The position numbers and the translations under genes were made by a program. This document shows, in pieces, positions 20,452 through 29,469 of a stretch of 48,615 nucleotides of DNA (positions within the stretch are counted from its first letter, which is position 1; every line of letters begins with the position of its first letter). The DNA comes from a virus: the IMG/VR virus record IMGVR_UViG_3300002835_000308, positions 1 through 48,615 of that record. The stretch is one strand, 5' to 3'. Under the pieces are notes generated by a model, which saw only the letters and a list, made by a program, of their open reading frames with translations, ran no database searches and was not told the DNA's origin.

Positions 20452-22694
20452 CTTCGCTTCCTGACTACACGCAATGGGTAGAGAAGGTGTCTGAGTGGAG
20501 AGACGCCACCAGCATGATACCTGCTGTGGTTCACGATGAGATAGTGAAATCTAAGCTTGACCCAGCAAAAGCTAAGCAAGGTCCTCGTTCGCTTGTATTC
20601 GACCCACTGTCCGTCCAGTTCGCGATGGGTTACAAGGATCGTAGGTATTCACTTACCTACGAAACGTTAAAGCGTATACCCACGCAGCTTTCTTTGATTG
20701 CTGCAATCATACAGACTAGGTGTAATCAAGTAGCCTCTTTCGCTGTTCCGTTTAGGATGACTAAGTCTCTTGGCTTCGCCATCAAGCACAAGAATCCTGC
20801 GCGCCTAACCACGAAGGGTGAACGCGAGTTCATACAGAGCTTGGAATCCTTCATCTATCAGTGCGGGGCACCTGATCCGAATCCGCACAGTGCAATCATA
20901 AGAGATGATTTCGAAACATTTTTAAAGAAGCTGGTCAGAGACTCTCTCATGTTTGACCAGGCTTGCCACGTAGCTGGTACGCAAGTAACACTTGCTGACG
21001 GTACGACCAAGTCCATTGAGGACATAGAGGTAGGAGACATCGTAATCTCGCACGACGGAAATCCCCACAAGGTATTACACCCTACACAGCGATTGTTTAC
21101 TGGAAATCTGTGTACAATCAAATCTAGGGGCGTTGCTGTCACTGCCACAAGTAACCATCCTTTGTTGGTGCTAACCAACAAGCAGGCACACTTAGCGCAA
21201 CAGCACGTTGACCATAAGCCTGAGTGGATTCCTGCAGGTGACGTAACAGTTGATATGTACCTAACCTACCCCAAGGTTAAACTTCCTACTACTTGCCATT
21301 CTTCATTTAGCCCATTTACGCACGATCTGTTTGATGATTCTTATTTTTACATAAGAGTTGACGACGTCACAACGGAAGCGGTCGAGAGTCACCCAGTCTA
21401 CAACATGGAAGTAGAGGACACGCACAGCTATATAGCTAATGGTTACGTGTCTCACAATTGTTTCGAAATTGTACCAGATCGCAAAGGGCAGCCTTACGAA
21501 TTCCTAGCTATTGACGCGTCTACTATTCGGCTGGCAGCCAACAACTTAGACATGTCTTTTTCCACGGCAAATAGGCTGAACAACAACCTATACACAGGAA
21601 TTAGTCCAGCCGCTAATCAAGCGTCACCGTACAAGACCCTTCAGGTTAGAAATCCAGAAACCCAAGACGTACCTTCATATGTGCAAATCATAAACGGACA
21701 AATACGTAACACATATACGTACAACGAACTAGCTTGGGGTGTAAGAAACCCAAGAAGCGATATCTACATTCAGGGTTACGGCTACGGAGAGCTTGAGCAG
21801 CTAGTAACTACGATTACTGCTCATTTGTATGCAGAGGAATACAATCGAAGGTTCTTCATGCAAGGGTCTGCACCTAAGGGCATACTTAACTTCAAGGGAG
21901 ACAACTTAACTCCTGACCAGCTTGAGGCTTTCCGACGTCAATGGAGAGCCAATCTTGAAGGCACAGAAAATTCTTGGCGCACACCAATTCTGCAGACGGA
22001 ACAAGGAGTGGATTGGATCAACCTACATCCTTCGAATCAAGAAATGGAGTACGGTCAGTGGATGGAGTATCTACTTAAGCTGACTTGCGCTGTTTTCCTA
22101 ATAGACCCAGCAGAGCTAAACTTCGACATGCATGGAGGAGTTCAGCAAACACCTCTATTTGAGTCTTCACAAGAATGGAAGTTAAAGGCCAGTCGTGATC
22201 GTGGCCTAAAGCCCATGCTTCGCTTCATAGCAAAGCTAATCAACAATCATGTAGTTTCGAAGATCGACGACCATTTCATGTTCGACTTCATGGGGCTAGA
22301 TGAACTTACGGAGCAGGAGAAGCACGAGCTTCGCAAGGAACAAGTAAGCACGTATATGACCCTGAACGAAATCAGAAGGGCTGAAGACCTTCCTGATGTT
22401 CCTGACGGTGACATAATTCTTAACCCAACGTATACTACTGCACAGCAACAACGAAAGCAGTTGCTAATGCAGCAGCAACAGCTGGCTGCGTCCAGCGCAG
22501 CGCCTGCTGCACCTCCCCCAACTGAAGAAGAAGCGCCACAAGCGCAGAGCGGCAATGAGCCTTCTCCCGAAAAGCAACAAAACAATCAAGGTCCCCAGTA
22601 TGCTGACAGCTTCACAAAGTCTCTTAAGGTACTTGAGATAAACCTCGAAGACGAATCAGAGTCTTGGATAGACATCTACCGGGGCTCAAAATGA
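20448..22694 (+). CDS. Portal protein with mini-intein
   Basis: 748 codons; 583 remain after splicing out residues 173-337. The mature sequence has the features of a phage portal: LSLIAAIIQTRCNQVASFA near the start, the wing and stem region (LLKLTCAVFLIDPAELNF, GGVQQTPLFESSQEWK), and a Gln-rich, acidic C-terminal tail. The portal forms the dodecameric DNA channel at one capsid vertex. Splicing joins DQA to CFEIVPD. The tail contains FTKSLKVLEINLE, one of the recurrent KSL motifs. It overlaps both neighbours by 4 bp. Confidence 0.88.
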   Translation: MTSLPDYTQWVEKVSEWRDATSMIPAVVHDEIVKSKLDPAKAKQGPRSLVFDPLSVQFAMGYKDRRYSLTYETLKRIPTQLSLIAAIIQTRCNQVASFAVPFRMTKSLGFAIKHKNPARLTTKGEREFIQSLESFIYQCGAPDPNPHSAIIRDDFETFLKKLVRDSLMFDQACHVAGTQVTLADGTTKSIEDIEVGDIVISHDGNPHKVLHPTQRLFTGNLCTIKSRGVAVTATSNHPLLVLTNKQAHLAQQHVDHKPEWIPAGDVTVDMYLTYPKVKLPTTCHSSFSPFTHDLFDDSYFYIRVDDVTTEAVESHPVYNMEVEDTHSYIANGYVSHNCFEIVPDRKGQPYEFLAIDASTIRLAANNLDMSFSTANRLNNNLYTGISPAANQASPYKTLQVRNPETQDVPSYVQIINGQIRNTYTYNELAWGVRNPRSDIYIQGYGYGELEQLVTTITAHLYAEEYNRRFFMQGSAPKGILNFKGDNLTPDQLEAFRRQWRANLEGTENSWRTPILQTEQGVDWINLHPSNQEMEYGQWMEYLLKLTCAVFLIDPAELNFDMHGGVQQTPLFESSQEWKLKASRDRGLKPMLRFIAKLINNHVVSKIDDHFMFDFMGLDELTEQEKHELRKEQVSTYMTLNEIRRAEDLPDVPDGDIILNPTYTTAQQQRKQLLMQQQQLAASSAAPAAPPPTEEEAPQAQSGNEPSPEKQQNNQGPQYADSFTKSLKVLEINLEDESESWIDIYRGSK
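20964..21458 (+). mobile_element. Portal mini-intein, no endonuclease
   Basis: 165 residues (173-337 of the protein). It starts CHVAGT, has GDIV in block A, TSNH in block B, VYNMEVEDTHSY in block F, and ends VSHN followed by Cys. There is no LAGLIDADG or HNH motif and the length is that of a minimal intein, so it can splice but not home by itself. Confidence 0.93.
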
Positions 22695-23665
22695 CATATT
22701 TGTACCTTGAGAAGTCCAGCAGAGAGCTTCAGGACCGCATCGACTTTCAAGGTCTGTCCATAGCTATAGAAAACAGAAAAGGAACCGTTCGACACTGGTA
22801 CGACCCAGCTTCTGGAGAGCACGGAACTACAAAGATGAAGTATCCATATGGGTACGTTCAAGGAACTCTTGGCTTGGATAATGATGCGGTTGATGTGTTT
22901 GTCGGGGAGAATAAAACGTCCACAAAAGTGTTTGTGATTACACAAATGACTAGACCTGAGTTCAGAAAGATAGATGAACAAAAGGTAATGCTGGGATTTG
23001 ACAACGCCAAATCTGCAAAAGCTGCATATTTACAGCACTTTAACGACCCCAGGTTCTTTGGTGATATGCAAGAGCTGACCTTGGATCAATTCAAGGAGAA
23101 GCTAAAGACCCATAGGGGAGAATTAATCAAACACTTGTATCTACGTGATGTATCTGCTACTATTCAGCGTATGCCTTTTGCTAGTGAGAAGCAGCGGCGC
23201 TGGATGTGGGCTAATGAGCCCGAAATGGCGAGAGAGTGGGAGACCCACAAGTCTTCCTGCAGCCATACTTCTGATGAAGTCTGTAAGAATTGCGGAGGAA
23301 CCTCTGTGTCAAAATCGGCTGAAACTATTGAGATTTTGAAGAGCTTGACGAGCAGGATGTTGACAGCATTTGCTCCAAGACAAAAGAACACTTCTTTGCC
23401 TGTGGATTCAGGCGAGGAGGTCACGGAAGTCACACTATTTGGTCCGCAGGTAGCTCAGGCACTGCACAGAAACAGGCCGTTTGAAGAGCCTATTGCACCA
23501 ACCGTACGAGTCGCCGCACCTTTCCAGTCCGCTTCTCCTACTTCTCCAGATTTCATGACGTCTTGTAACTCTTGCGGCTATACACACAAAAGCCTGAGTG
23601 ATTGCCCTCGTTGTGATGCTATCCGGAGTCAGAACCGAGAAGCAACACCAATCTGGAGAAGGTGA
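22691..23665 (+). CDS. Polyvalent-type protein with inorganic-pyrophosphatase-like domain
   Basis: 324 residues from the ATG overlapping the portal stop. Residues about 38-135 (YPYGYVQGTLGLDNDAVDVF, then DEQKVMLGFDNAKSAKAAYL) match, from memory, the phage InPase-like domain found in polyvalent proteins. A second motif, PFASEKQRRWMWANEPEMA, is common in phage structural proteins. The C-terminal part has two zinc knuckles (CKNCG; CNSCG with CPRC). Such proteins are thought to be packaged and delivered with DNA, which fits the position beside the portal. Enzymatic activity is unproven. Confidence 0.7.
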   Translation: MTYLYLEKSSRELQDRIDFQGLSIAIENRKGTVRHWYDPASGEHGTTKMKYPYGYVQGTLGLDNDAVDVFVGENKTSTKVFVITQMTRPEFRKIDEQKVMLGFDNAKSAKAAYLQHFNDPRFFGDMQELTLDQFKEKLKTHRGELIKHLYLRDVSATIQRMPFASEKQRRWMWANEPEMAREWETHKSSCSHTSDEVCKNCGGTSVSKSAETIEILKSLTSRMLTAFAPRQKNTSLPVDSGEEVTEVTLFGPQVAQALHRNRPFEEPIAPTVRVAAPFQSASPTSPDFMTSCNSCGYTHKSLSDCPRCDAIRSQNREATPIWRR

Positions 23666-23668
23666 TTC

Positions 23669-24049
23669 ATGTTATATTTGCGCGCAGAGTTGCTTTCTAA
23701 GTCAGAGGAGGACGGAAAGCCTAGCAGCGGAGCTGACTCGGGAAAACCCGTGTCGGCTAAAGGTCGCTTCGAGCATCGAGGAGGCAAATATGCTGCGCGA
23801 GTACAGATTGGTTACGAAAAAGACGGGTCTCCTATGTACCGTTACTTCGCTACCGAGGAAGACTATCAAACTTACCTAAGCCGTAAGGGAAGGTCTAAAG
23901 AAGCTAAAAAGCTGGAGCGTAAAGTTAAGAAGGAGCACAAGGAAAGCTCGGAAAAGCAAGGAAGACTGGTTGTGGACCAGCCTGCATCCAAAGAACCTGG
24001 TCTCCTAGCTACTACTAAGAAAAGCTTTGCATTGTATGTGAGGATTTGA
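23669..24049 (+). CDS. Hypothetical basic protein
   Basis: 126 residues. A compact beta-like segment (FEHRGGKYAARVQIGYEK) is followed by a very basic helix and ends in KKSFALYVRI. No family recognised. Three bases separate it from the previous stop. Confidence 0.6.
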   Translation: MLYLRAELLSKSEEDGKPSSGADSGKPVSAKGRFEHRGGKYAARVQIGYEKDGSPMYRYFATEEDYQTYLSRKGRSKEAKKLERKVKKEHKESSEKQGRLVVDQPASKEPGLLATTKKSFALYVRI

Positions 24050-24051
24050 AC

Positions 24052-24561
24052 ATGTCGCATTTTCCAAGGTATCCAGTACGCTTTTTAGAGGGCAATTCCG
24101 AGCTACTTAAGAGTATGGGTGAAGTTTTATCGGGAGGACGACCCGGAGAAGGCACAGACTACGTGCCAACAGAAACTGCGGTCGAGGCGTCTACGATCGA
24201 ACAGCAATACCGGGCACCTATGGGTCGCGTCAACGGTAACGAAGTATTCCGTAGATACCCAAATGGCGACTTGGATTTAGACAATGCCAAGCACGTGGTA
24301 GTGGATATAATTCACAAGGTAAAGGACAAAGGGGACTTAACTGAACTTGAAAAGCTCATACTCGGATGTTTGTTCCCCCTGATGTTTCCCTTCGTGGATT
24401 CGCGACTGGCCGCTTCCCTTACCTCTGTTCAGCTGCGGTTGGTACCTTGGGAGTGTGCGCTCGTTCATCAGCTAGTAGCTGACCACCTGACGGCAGAGAT
24501 GAGCTACAATGCTGGCATTGGCGGTGGCGGTGATCCCGGCAGAGCCCAGACGAGGTCTTGA
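24052..24561 (+). CDS. Hypothetical head-operon protein
   Basis: 169 residues from the ATG at 24052, which has AGGA seven bases upstream; an in-frame TTG at 24046 is less likely. Contains LLKSMGEVLSGG near the N-terminus and a hydrophobic helical C-terminal half (LIPGCLFPLMFPF-like). No domain recognised. Confidence 0.6.
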   Translation: MSHFPRYPVRFLEGNSELLKSMGEVLSGGRPGEGTDYVPTETAVEASTIEQQYRAPMGRVNGNEVFRRYPNGDLDLDNAKHVVVDIIHKVKDKGDLTELEKLILGCLFPLMFPFVDSRLAASLTSVQLRLVPWECALVHQLVADHLTAEMSYNAGIGGGGDPGRAQTRS

Positions 24562-24767
24562 TGAAGATTCGTACGAATCTAAATCCTAGTCAGCTTAAGA
24601 GTGTTGGCCTAGGGTTGCAGAAGTTGGCGGAAGCTCAAACTAGCGAAATCGTTGCAGAAAACCCTGCGGAGCAAGAAATATTTCGGCAAATAGATGCTAT
24701 GTTCGATGTCATGGCTAACAGCCTACAAGATGAAGTGTCTAGAATCTTGTTAGATAAGGAAGACTGA
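24561..24767 (+). CDS. Small hypothetical protein
   Basis: 68 residues, ATG overlapping the previous stop as TGATG. Entirely helical, with SQLKSVGLGLQKL at the start and an acidic end. No domain recognised. Confidence 0.55.
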   Translation: MKIRTNLNPSQLKSVGLGLQKLAEAQTSEIVAENPAEQEIFRQIDAMFDVMANSLQDEVSRILLDKED

Positions 24768-24768
24768 T

Positions 24769-25995
24769 ATGAGCAACTGGTCACCAAAGCCTCTACGCCC
24801 TGCGGCTGTTAACCCTCTTTTTGTAATGGTGGAACATGAGACCGTAGTAAAGGGGCTATCCCCCATGCAACGGCAGCGCCTGGAGGACGGTACGCCCCCT
24901 ACGCGAACAGGCCACACCGCTTTAAGGCCAGCAGACCCTGCGTTGACCCTTCGCGCAGATTTGGCTAAAGGGTCGTACGCAGAGAGTCTAGAGCGTAAGA
25001 ATCCAAAGCACGGTACTCCAAGACAGGATCCACAAGAGCCTCTTGGTGTAATCAAGTCGTATCTAGAGAAGGCTAAGGTCGAAGTAGCGGAAGATGAAGA
25101 CGATGAAGACGATGAAGACGACGAAGACGACGAAGACGAAGATACGCAAAAAAGCAATAACACGTACACAAAGCCAGAGCTTCGCGAAAAGATAAAGCGA
25201 CAAGTAATGGCCGGATCAGATGGTGGCAAGCCCGGACAGTGGTCTGCTCGTAAAGCACAGCTGCTAGCACAGAAGTACGAAGCTGCAGGTGGCGGGTACA
25301 AGGGTCCGCGTACGAAAAAGCAAAGATCACTGTCTAAGTGGACAGATGAGAAATGGACCACTTCAGACGGTAAGCCTGCGGAGAGGTCCGATGGGTCTAT
25401 GCGTAGGTATCTTCCAGAGAAGGCTTGGAAAGAACTTTCCGCTAAAGAAAAAGAAGCAACAAACAAGAAAAAGCTTGAGGGCTCAAAAAAGGGCAATCAG
25501 TTTGTTGAAAACACGGAAGCAGCAAAAGACGCAAGAAGAGAGCACACCCAAAAGAGCCTGAATCTATTTCACGATGCAATAGGACGCCTGCAAGAGACGT
25601 TACAGAAGTCAGCCGCCAAGTACGGGCACATAAACTTCAAGCCACCTGAGTCTGTTGCCGCCGCAGCAGCAAGGGGGCTTGAGTACAGGAAGAAGGCAAG
25701 CCCTTCAAACCGTGGAGGGTTAACACCCGAGCAGGCTAGCAAAGAGGGCATAGGTTCGGGCGTGCAGCGTGCGGTCAACTTGAAGAACAGAGATGCAGTA
25801 ACGCCAGAGACCATATCGAAAATGGTTGCGTTTTTCTCAAGACATGCGAAGAATAAGAGCGTTTCACCTGAAAACAAGAGTGAGCCATGGAATGACAAGG
25901 GATTTGTCGCATGGCTGCTCTGGGGTGGCGACCCAGGAAAAGCCTGGGCAGAAAAGATAAAAGCTCAGATGGATCGAGCTGACGAGAGCGAATGA
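24769..25995 (+). CDS. Multi-domain polyvalent-type protein (DUF5872-like)
   Basis: 408 residues. An acidic Asp/Glu run (about 104-124) separates the N-terminus from three modules: REKIKRQVMAGSDGGKPGQW with its WSARKAQLL continuation; a DUF5872-like region (SKWTDEKWTTSDGKPAERS, RYLPEKAWKELSAKEKEA); and a C-terminal module (GGLTPEQASKEGIGSGVQRA, FVAWLLWGGDPGKAWAEK). These modules recur, from memory, in phage polyvalent proteins and in small DNA-associated proteins. Function unknown; internal virion location is inferred. Start at the ATG just after the previous stop. Confidence 0.7.
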   Translation: MSNWSPKPLRPAAVNPLFVMVEHETVVKGLSPMQRQRLEDGTPPTRTGHTALRPADPALTLRADLAKGSYAESLERKNPKHGTPRQDPQEPLGVIKSYLEKAKVEVAEDEDDEDDEDDEDDEDEDTQKSNNTYTKPELREKIKRQVMAGSDGGKPGQWSARKAQLLAQKYEAAGGGYKGPRTKKQRSLSKWTDEKWTTSDGKPAERSDGSMRRYLPEKAWKELSAKEKEATNKKKLEGSKKGNQFVENTEAAKDARREHTQKSLNLFHDAIGRLQETLQKSAAKYGHINFKPPESVAAAAARGLEYRKKASPSNRGGLTPEQASKEGIGSGVQRAVNLKNRDAVTPETISKMVAFFSRHAKNKSVSPENKSEPWNDKGFVAWLLWGGDPGKAWAEKIKAQMDRADESE

Positions 25996-26010
25996 TCCAC
26001 GAAATAGCAT

Positions 26011-28788
26011 ATGGCAATTCCCAAGAAGATAAGGGAGCTTAGTAGAGTTGTTAAGCTTCATTCAAACTGGCTTGTCTACGCCACTCTGGGAGAGTCTGCG
26101 CTAACCAAGGAAGAAATAAAGGAGCTTGAACAGTATGGTCGGCTCCCTATGGGTAAATCCTTGGATTTGGTTAATCGTTCTTACGTTCTTGGCAGAATGA
26201 AAGCACTGCTAAAGCGTGCCGAATACAAACAAGTTTCCTACGAAGCCGCAGTAAATGAGACAGAGCGCTTGACACTGTCTCCTCTGGAAGAGCTAGTAAT
26301 TGAACAAGCTAGATTGAAGGCTGGCTCATACCTCAAGAATCTAGCTACCGAGATAGGCAACGGCGTATTCGATTCTCTAGCGGCTTCTCTCGGCACAGTT
26401 ATTACTGAAGCTACTGTTCGGGACATTGTTGCCAACGAGATAGAACTGGGGCTGCTCCAGAAGAAGACTTCACAAGAGGTCGCATCTTCGCTAGCAGCAA
26501 AGCTTCAAACTGGTCCAAAGAAGAATTGGAAGAGAGTAGCCCAAACAGAGCTACACAGGGCCAAGATCGCAGGTCACGCGCAGGCCATAGTCAACAAGAT
26601 AGATGTTTACCAGCACAGTGCTGGAGCTGACTCTCTTGTAAGCGTAGTTCCTGCTCCACAATGTTGTGCAGACTGTACTGACCACTATCTAGACTCCAGT
26701 GGAAGTCCTAAGGTTTTCAAGCTTGCTGACTTATTGGCAGCTGGTAGCAATGACACTGCTTCTCACACCAAAAAAGCAGGCAAACATCTTCATTGGAAGA
26801 CCACACTTCCTCCGCTTCATCCGTCATGTGGATGCCAGCTAGTCTACATCCCGCCTGGATATGGATGGTCTGCAGGCAAGCTTTCTCTGCTGCAAAAGTC
26901 TTTGTTTGAAGACTATATCCAAAAAGCACGCAGCGGCGTAAGCGGCGGAATTTCGTCTACGGTTAAGCCTAAGGGCGCACCTTCGCAGCGGGTCGAACGT
27001 GGGATCCCGTCCCAGCCTGGAGCAGCAGCTCCTGGCAACGTGGCAGGTCCTGGAAGGCCTTCTAGCAACCCTGCCACGCCGCCAAAGCCGCCTGCACCAC
27101 CTGGTGGCGGTGGCGGTGGAAACATAAAGTATTCAGAATGCCAGTTTGGTGGTGGTTCTGAGTGCCAAAAGCATGGCGGAAATGGTGCAACACAACACAA
27201 GACTGGAGGAACTATTTTCCGGAAGCATCAAGAGGCTATTGCACGAGGAGCGAAGCCACGTACCGAGGCGGTACAAGAAGAACAAAAGCAGCAGCAAAAA
27301 GCACAAGCCACTGCTTACGACAAACAAGTACACCCTAAGGACGTGCTACTGACTCACCTGTCGGAGGGAGAATTTTCCACAGTAAAAGAACTTGGAAAAG
27401 AAGAAAAAGGTGCGAATATTTCGTACAAGGCAACTATTGTAGGTAACGGCAGTGGTTGTATGAAACCACCTCCGTCTTTTCCAGAAGACGCGTACCGTCC
27501 TAGCGCTGCAGGTATACCAGACGGCATATCCACTACACCTAAAAATCGCGGACAACACAGTGAAGTCGCGGCTCATCACCTAGCAGAAAGCCTTGGATTA
27601 ACTGAACACGTACCTCCAACAACTTTGCGTCACGAAGTTGGGATGGGGGAGGGAATGAGCATACAGCACTGGCAGGAAGGTAAAAAGACAATCGAAAAAC
27701 TGCGCGAAGACAACGCAGAGCTTAATGCTCGCATAGACGCGGCTTCGAAGGGTTACGGCGACGTTACCGCGATTATATCTTGTGTTCCTGAGGAACACAG
27801 AGATAAGGTGGAGACAAAGCTGCGTGAAATTGCTGTGCTTGACATCGTTCAAAACAATAATGATAGGCACTATGGTAACCTGGTCTTCTCAGAAGACTTG
27901 TCAGACGTGCGAGCCATAGACCACGGATTGTGTTTCGGCGCAGGAATGCAAGGGCACAAGAACACCTTAGCAAACGGATTTCAAAAGTACCATAAAGATG
28001 GACTGACCGTACCGGACCACTTGCTTACGCAGTTTAAGGCTCACAGCCTCGCAGATACTGAACGTCACCTGGAAAGCAAAGGAATATCAGACTGGCAGAT
28101 AGCACAGACACACCTCAGAAAGAAATTCATAGCGCATCTTCAGGACACGCACGGACAAATTCCTATGCAGGCAACTAGGTCGGTTGTCTACGGCGCCGCT
28201 CTTTCCGATTCTGCTTCTCCAACATCGGATGCCAGGCATGGTGCTTTTGGTTGGTCAAAGGAAAATAGGATAAAAGAGTTTCTTGACACCGACGCAGAGG
28301 GACAACTGCCAGATCAAGTTTTTTCTAGCTTTGCTAAGCACTACATAACTACCGGAGCCTCCGATCCTTCGCATCCGGAGCATGAGGACTGCAAGCGCAT
28401 GTTGGCTATGAAACCCCTGGTTGCTCCTGGACATGGTTGGCACGCAGGCGCTGTTAATTCTGAGTCTAGTAGAAACTACTGGGATAGCGTGCCCGCATAC
28501 GCGGGATTACGCACTGCAGCTAGAGCAGAGCAGTCGGAGGCCTCTCCAATGCGTAATGTCCCATCAATCGGTACGGAAAAGACCGTCAACCCAACAGGTG
28601 CAACTGAACTTGCAAACTATTCGGATGACAAAAAGACAGTTAATCAAACAGGTGCAACTGAGCGTGCATCAGTTGTGGAGGAAGTAAAGACCTTCAAACC
28701 AGGACGTAGAAAGTCCGAAGAACTAACAAAGTCACTATGGTTGTCGTCTAGTGCGGCTTTTCCTCGACACCTGTTGGAGTTGGAGTAA
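26011..28788 (+). CDS. MuF-type head protein fused to an atypical kinase domain
   Basis: 925 residues. Residues 1-290 are a phage Mu gpF-like minor head protein: WKRVAQTELHRAKIAGHAQA, then CCADCTDHYLD and HLHWKTTLPPLHPSCGCQL. A Pro/Gly linker and the Cys/His module GGGSECQKHGGNG follow (about 379-392). Residues about 430-720 resemble PI3/4-kinase-like or HipA-related kinases: SYKATIVGNGSGCMKP with candidate ATP-binding Lys485, LAESLGLTEHVPPTTLRHEV, the catalytic-loop motif NNNDRHYGN (Asp618) and IDHGLCFG (Asp637). MuF proteins with C-terminal toxin domains are known; a kinase cargo would be injected or act in the virion. The tail carries two KTVNxTGATE repeats and TKSLW. Confidence 0.82.
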   Translation: MAIPKKIRELSRVVKLHSNWLVYATLGESALTKEEIKELEQYGRLPMGKSLDLVNRSYVLGRMKALLKRAEYKQVSYEAAVNETERLTLSPLEELVIEQARLKAGSYLKNLATEIGNGVFDSLAASLGTVITEATVRDIVANEIELGLLQKKTSQEVASSLAAKLQTGPKKNWKRVAQTELHRAKIAGHAQAIVNKIDVYQHSAGADSLVSVVPAPQCCADCTDHYLDSSGSPKVFKLADLLAAGSNDTASHTKKAGKHLHWKTTLPPLHPSCGCQLVYIPPGYGWSAGKLSLLQKSLFEDYIQKARSGVSGGISSTVKPKGAPSQRVERGIPSQPGAAAPGNVAGPGRPSSNPATPPKPPAPPGGGGGGNIKYSECQFGGGSECQKHGGNGATQHKTGGTIFRKHQEAIARGAKPRTEAVQEEQKQQQKAQATAYDKQVHPKDVLLTHLSEGEFSTVKELGKEEKGANISYKATIVGNGSGCMKPPPSFPEDAYRPSAAGIPDGISTTPKNRGQHSEVAAHHLAESLGLTEHVPPTTLRHEVGMGEGMSIQHWQEGKKTIEKLREDNAELNARIDAASKGYGDVTAIISCVPEEHRDKVETKLREIAVLDIVQNNNDRHYGNLVFSEDLSDVRAIDHGLCFGAGMQGHKNTLANGFQKYHKDGLTVPDHLLTQFKAHSLADTERHLESKGISDWQIAQTHLRKKFIAHLQDTHGQIPMQATRSVVYGAALSDSASPTSDARHGAFGWSKENRIKEFLDTDAEGQLPDQVFSSFAKHYITTGASDPSHPEHEDCKRMLAMKPLVAPGHGWHAGAVNSESSRNYWDSVPAYAGLRTAARAEQSEASPMRNVPSIGTEKTVNPTGATELANYSDDKKTVNQTGATERASVVEEVKTFKPGRRKSEELTKSLWLSSSAAFPRHLLELE
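27144..27188 (+). repeat. 45-bp segment duplicated in the 776-residue gene (copy 2)
   Basis: Matches 17815-17859 with a single mismatch; see that entry. It marks the linker between the MuF and kinase parts. Confidence 0.85.
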
Positions 28789-28798
28789 TACTAAGCAT

Positions 28799-29047
28799 AT
28801 GAAGACCTTCGATGCTTTCCGAATCGTCAGTGCAGACAATCATTCAACCCTGGCATTCGTTTGGTGGGATGGTGCGCGAATTCGTTCTACCAGTAAAACA
28901 GTGCTAGAAGAGTTGAAGAACACGTTCATTGGAAGTCTGTCTTACGAGGATGGCGAGAGTTTCTTCAACGTCATTCCTAGGCGGTATTCCAGCGGGTACA
29001 TGTACACTCGTAAGGCAAGGGTAGACCGAGAAGGGAATGAGGTATGA
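28799..29047 (+). CDS. Small hypothetical protein
   Basis: 82 residues from the ATG at 28799 (an upstream in-frame ATG lies inside the MuF gene). Mixed strands and helix, aromatic-rich (FVWWDGARIRSTS). No family recognised. ATGA overlap with the next gene. Confidence 0.55.
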   Translation: MKTFDAFRIVSADNHSTLAFVWWDGARIRSTSKTVLEELKNTFIGSLSYEDGESFFNVIPRRYSSGYMYTRKARVDREGNEV

Positions 29048-29469
29048 GCATCGAGTTCTCAGATTTAGAAGAATCTTTCGATAATGAAAAAGCTGAAGAA
29101 ATTCTTAGCTTATCCTTGGATAAGGTTACGCACACAGCCGAGCTTTTGAGAAAGTCTTTATACGACTTTGACCTCGATACGCCAGAGGGCATAGAGAAGC
29201 TCATGAACCTGCTTCCCATAATGGACCCCGCTATACTAGAAGACATTGTATCTGAGATTTGGCCTGGGTACGTACCTGGTGCAGACGCCAAGCGGTACAG
29301 GTTGGAAATTCGGGGCTATCTTAAGGACTACTTGGAGTCTTATGACGAACAAGAAGCTAACCAAAGAAATAGCCAAGAGGCTACCAGCGGTGGACAAAGC
29401 GATCCTACGGCAGTTGAAGGCACAGGGACCAAAGAGCAAGCTTCAGTTGCTAAAGATGCTGGGGCCTGA
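29044..29469 (+). CDS. Hypothetical head-operon protein
   Basis: 141 residues. Helical, acidic body with LLRKSLYDFDLD, and a low-complexity tail rich in Gln, Ser, Thr and Gly. The tail region is overlapped by another gene in a different frame, which may explain its simple composition. No domain recognised. Confidence 0.6.
   Translation: MSIEFSDLEESFDNEKAEEILSLSLDKVTHTAELLRKSLYDFDLDTPEGIEKLMNLLPIMDPAILEDIVSEIWPGYVPGADAKRYRLEIRGYLKDYLESYDEQEANQRNSQEATSGGQSDPTAVEGTGTKEQASVAKDAGA

Noticed and set aside
24750-25496. 248-codon - strand frame with a poly-Ser run
   Set aside because: Shadow of the Asp/Glu repeat and surrounding sequence of the DUF5872-like gene.
29246-29341. Longer start for the overlapping gene at 29342
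   Set aside because: The upstream extension has no ribosome-binding site and would deepen the overlap; the ATG at 29342 has GGAG four bases before it.
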